Source of the DNA: Comamonadaceae bacterium
GTDB lineage: Bacteria > Pseudomonadota > Gammaproteobacteria > Burkholderiales > Burkholderiaceae_C
Reading direction: 5' to 3'
Assembly: GCA_947448735.1 (NCBI GenBank)
Contig: CANFOS010000006.1
Location: forward strand, 62,001-126,000
DNA: 64,000 nucleotides
Both the position numbers and the translations under genes were made by a program. Each line of letters opens with the position of its first letter. Positions within the stretch are counted from its first letter, which is position 1. This document shows, in pieces, positions 63,484 through 64,000 of this stretch. Below the pieces are notes generated by a model. That model was not told the DNA's origin and searched no databases. It saw only the letters and a program-made list of their open reading frames with translations.

Positions 63484-64000
63484 CTACTTAACCCGCATCC
63501 CCGGCATCGCGCCGGCTAGCGGTTCCAGCACATAAATTCCCGGTTGCGCCTTTTCATCGCCATGGCTGGCGGCTAGCACCATGCCTTCGCTGATGCCGAA
63601 TTTCATCTTGCGCGGTGCCAGATTGGCGACCATGACGGTGTGTTTGCCGATCAGGTCTTCGGGTTTGTAGGCGCTGGCGATGCCGCTGAAGACGTTACGG
63701 GTTTTGCCTTCACCCACATCCAGCGTCAGGCGCAGCAGCTTGACCGAGCCATCAACGGCTTCACAGTTGACGATTTTGGCGATCCGCAGGTCGATTTTGG
63801 TGAAGTCGTCGATGGAGATGGCGGGGGCGATGTCTTCGCCGCCGGGGATCAGTTTGACTTCGGTGGGCGCCGGAGGCTCGAACAGGGCGTCGAGTTGTTC
63901 GGGGGTGACGCGTTGCATGAGATGTTGGTAGGGCTGGATCGCCGCGACGTAACCAGTGACGGTCCAATGTTTCATGCTCGTGCCCACGAAGGCTTGGACC
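63484..64000 (-). CDS. metG: Methionyl-tRNA synthetase, C-terminal part (cut by window end)
   Basis: The frame stays open to the window edge, so this is the 3' end of metG. It contains the end of the helical anticodon region ([20 protein letters not shown]) and the C-terminal OB-fold tRNA-binding/dimer domain ([40 protein letters not shown]). A GTG at 63987 is internal, not a start. The upstream remainder, with HIGH and KMSKS motifs, is outside the window. Confidence 0.93.
   Translation of the reverse strand, partial: VQAFVGTSMKHWTVTGYVAAIQPYQHLMQRVTPEQLDALFEPPAPTEVKLIPGGEDIAPAISIDDFTKIDLRIAKIVNCEAVDGSVKLLRLTLDVGEGKTRNVFSGIASAYKPEDLIGKHTVMVANLAPRKMKFGISEGMVLAASHGDEKAQPGIYVLEPLAGAMPGMRVK

Noticed and set aside
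63985-63987. GTG as a possible start of a short tRNA-binding protein
   Set aside because: The frame continues upstream to the window edge and the sequence matches the C-terminal part of MetG.
1-64000. CRISPR arrays, prophage or insertion sequences
   Set aside because: No regularly spaced direct repeats, transposase, integrase or phage structural genes were seen; the dispersed repeats are single copies at scattered sites.

Overview
The window reads as a stretch of chromosome from a betaproteobacterium of the order Burkholderiales, most likely family Comamonadaceae (Rhodoferax/Polaromonas-like). This rests on recognised gene neighbourhoods (secA-argJ-ATPase-mutT; pilBCD-coaE-zapD-yacG; hemA-prfA-prmC-grxD; ubiE-ubiJ-ubiB-aspS-nudB-clsB; secB-gpsA), on small families I associate with this order (DUF3460, CNP1-like, the DUF3683 flavoprotein), and on two dispersed repeat families I recall from Comamonadaceae. 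Genus placement is inference. The region is mostly housekeeping and densely coding. I see no rRNA, tRNA, CRISPR array, prophage or insertion sequence.

Layout. 1-8.9 kb: SecA tail, argJ, an AAA ATPase, mutT, a ceramidase-like membrane protein, an orphan TRAP receptor, a lytic transglycosylase, proS, rppH and a CNP1-like protein. 9-13.1 kb: proB, obgE, rpmA and rplU on the minus strand, divergent from a polyprenyl diphosphate synthase. 13.3-15.1 kb: a small outer-membrane barrel and an unassigned winged-helix/membrane protein pair. 15.2-21 kb: pilB-pilC-pilD-coaE-zapD-yacG and a small secreted protein. 21-26.2 kb (mostly minus): grxD, prmC, prfA, hemA, a small membrane protein, a possible hydrolase relic and a glycerophosphodiesterase. 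26.5-43.7 kb (plus): a 1319-residue flavin/iron-sulfur oxidoreductase, a HIT protein, ubiquinone genes (ubiE, ubiJ, ubiB), a Tim44-like protein, aspS, nudB, clsB, a DNA exonuclease/ligase pair and folE. 43.7-51.3 kb is the most accessory-looking part: a BLUF photoreceptor, a DUF429 protein, a nuclease, a set of small stress/envelope proteins (CsbD, two BON proteins, YqjD/YqjE-like, DUF1328), a CHASE3 histidine kinase and two response regulators. 51.5-64 kb: an AsmA protein, moeB, ctpA, gpmA, rhodanese-grxC-secB-gpsA, panB/panC, scpA, a DUF1275 protein, a vapBC toxin-antitoxin pair and the 3' end of metG.

The main novelty is two short dispersed repeat families that enter coding sequence. Family A (about 60-100 bp, eight copies seen) lies inside three open reading frames: a membrane protein at 24.9 kb, a nuclease leader at 45.2 kb and gpsA at 58.3 kb. 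In all three it is on the same repeat strand and in the same repeat frame, and it is free of stops there. Two further copies supply the C-terminus and stop codon of host genes (the ceramidase-like gene and the DNA ligase). Three copies that lie outside genes carry stops in that same frame. Family B (about 90 bp, two copies) adds about 29 residues inside the DNA exonuclease. The pattern resembles the protein-coding palindromic elements known from Rickettsia.

Other points of interest are a hairpin that would mask the ubiE ribosome binding site, a paired operator around the vapBC promoter, a hairpin in the rplU leader, and adjacent perfect palindromes upstream of the large flavoprotein. Start codons were chosen by eye from ribosome binding sites and family N-termini. 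Family assignments come from recognised motifs, not from database searches.
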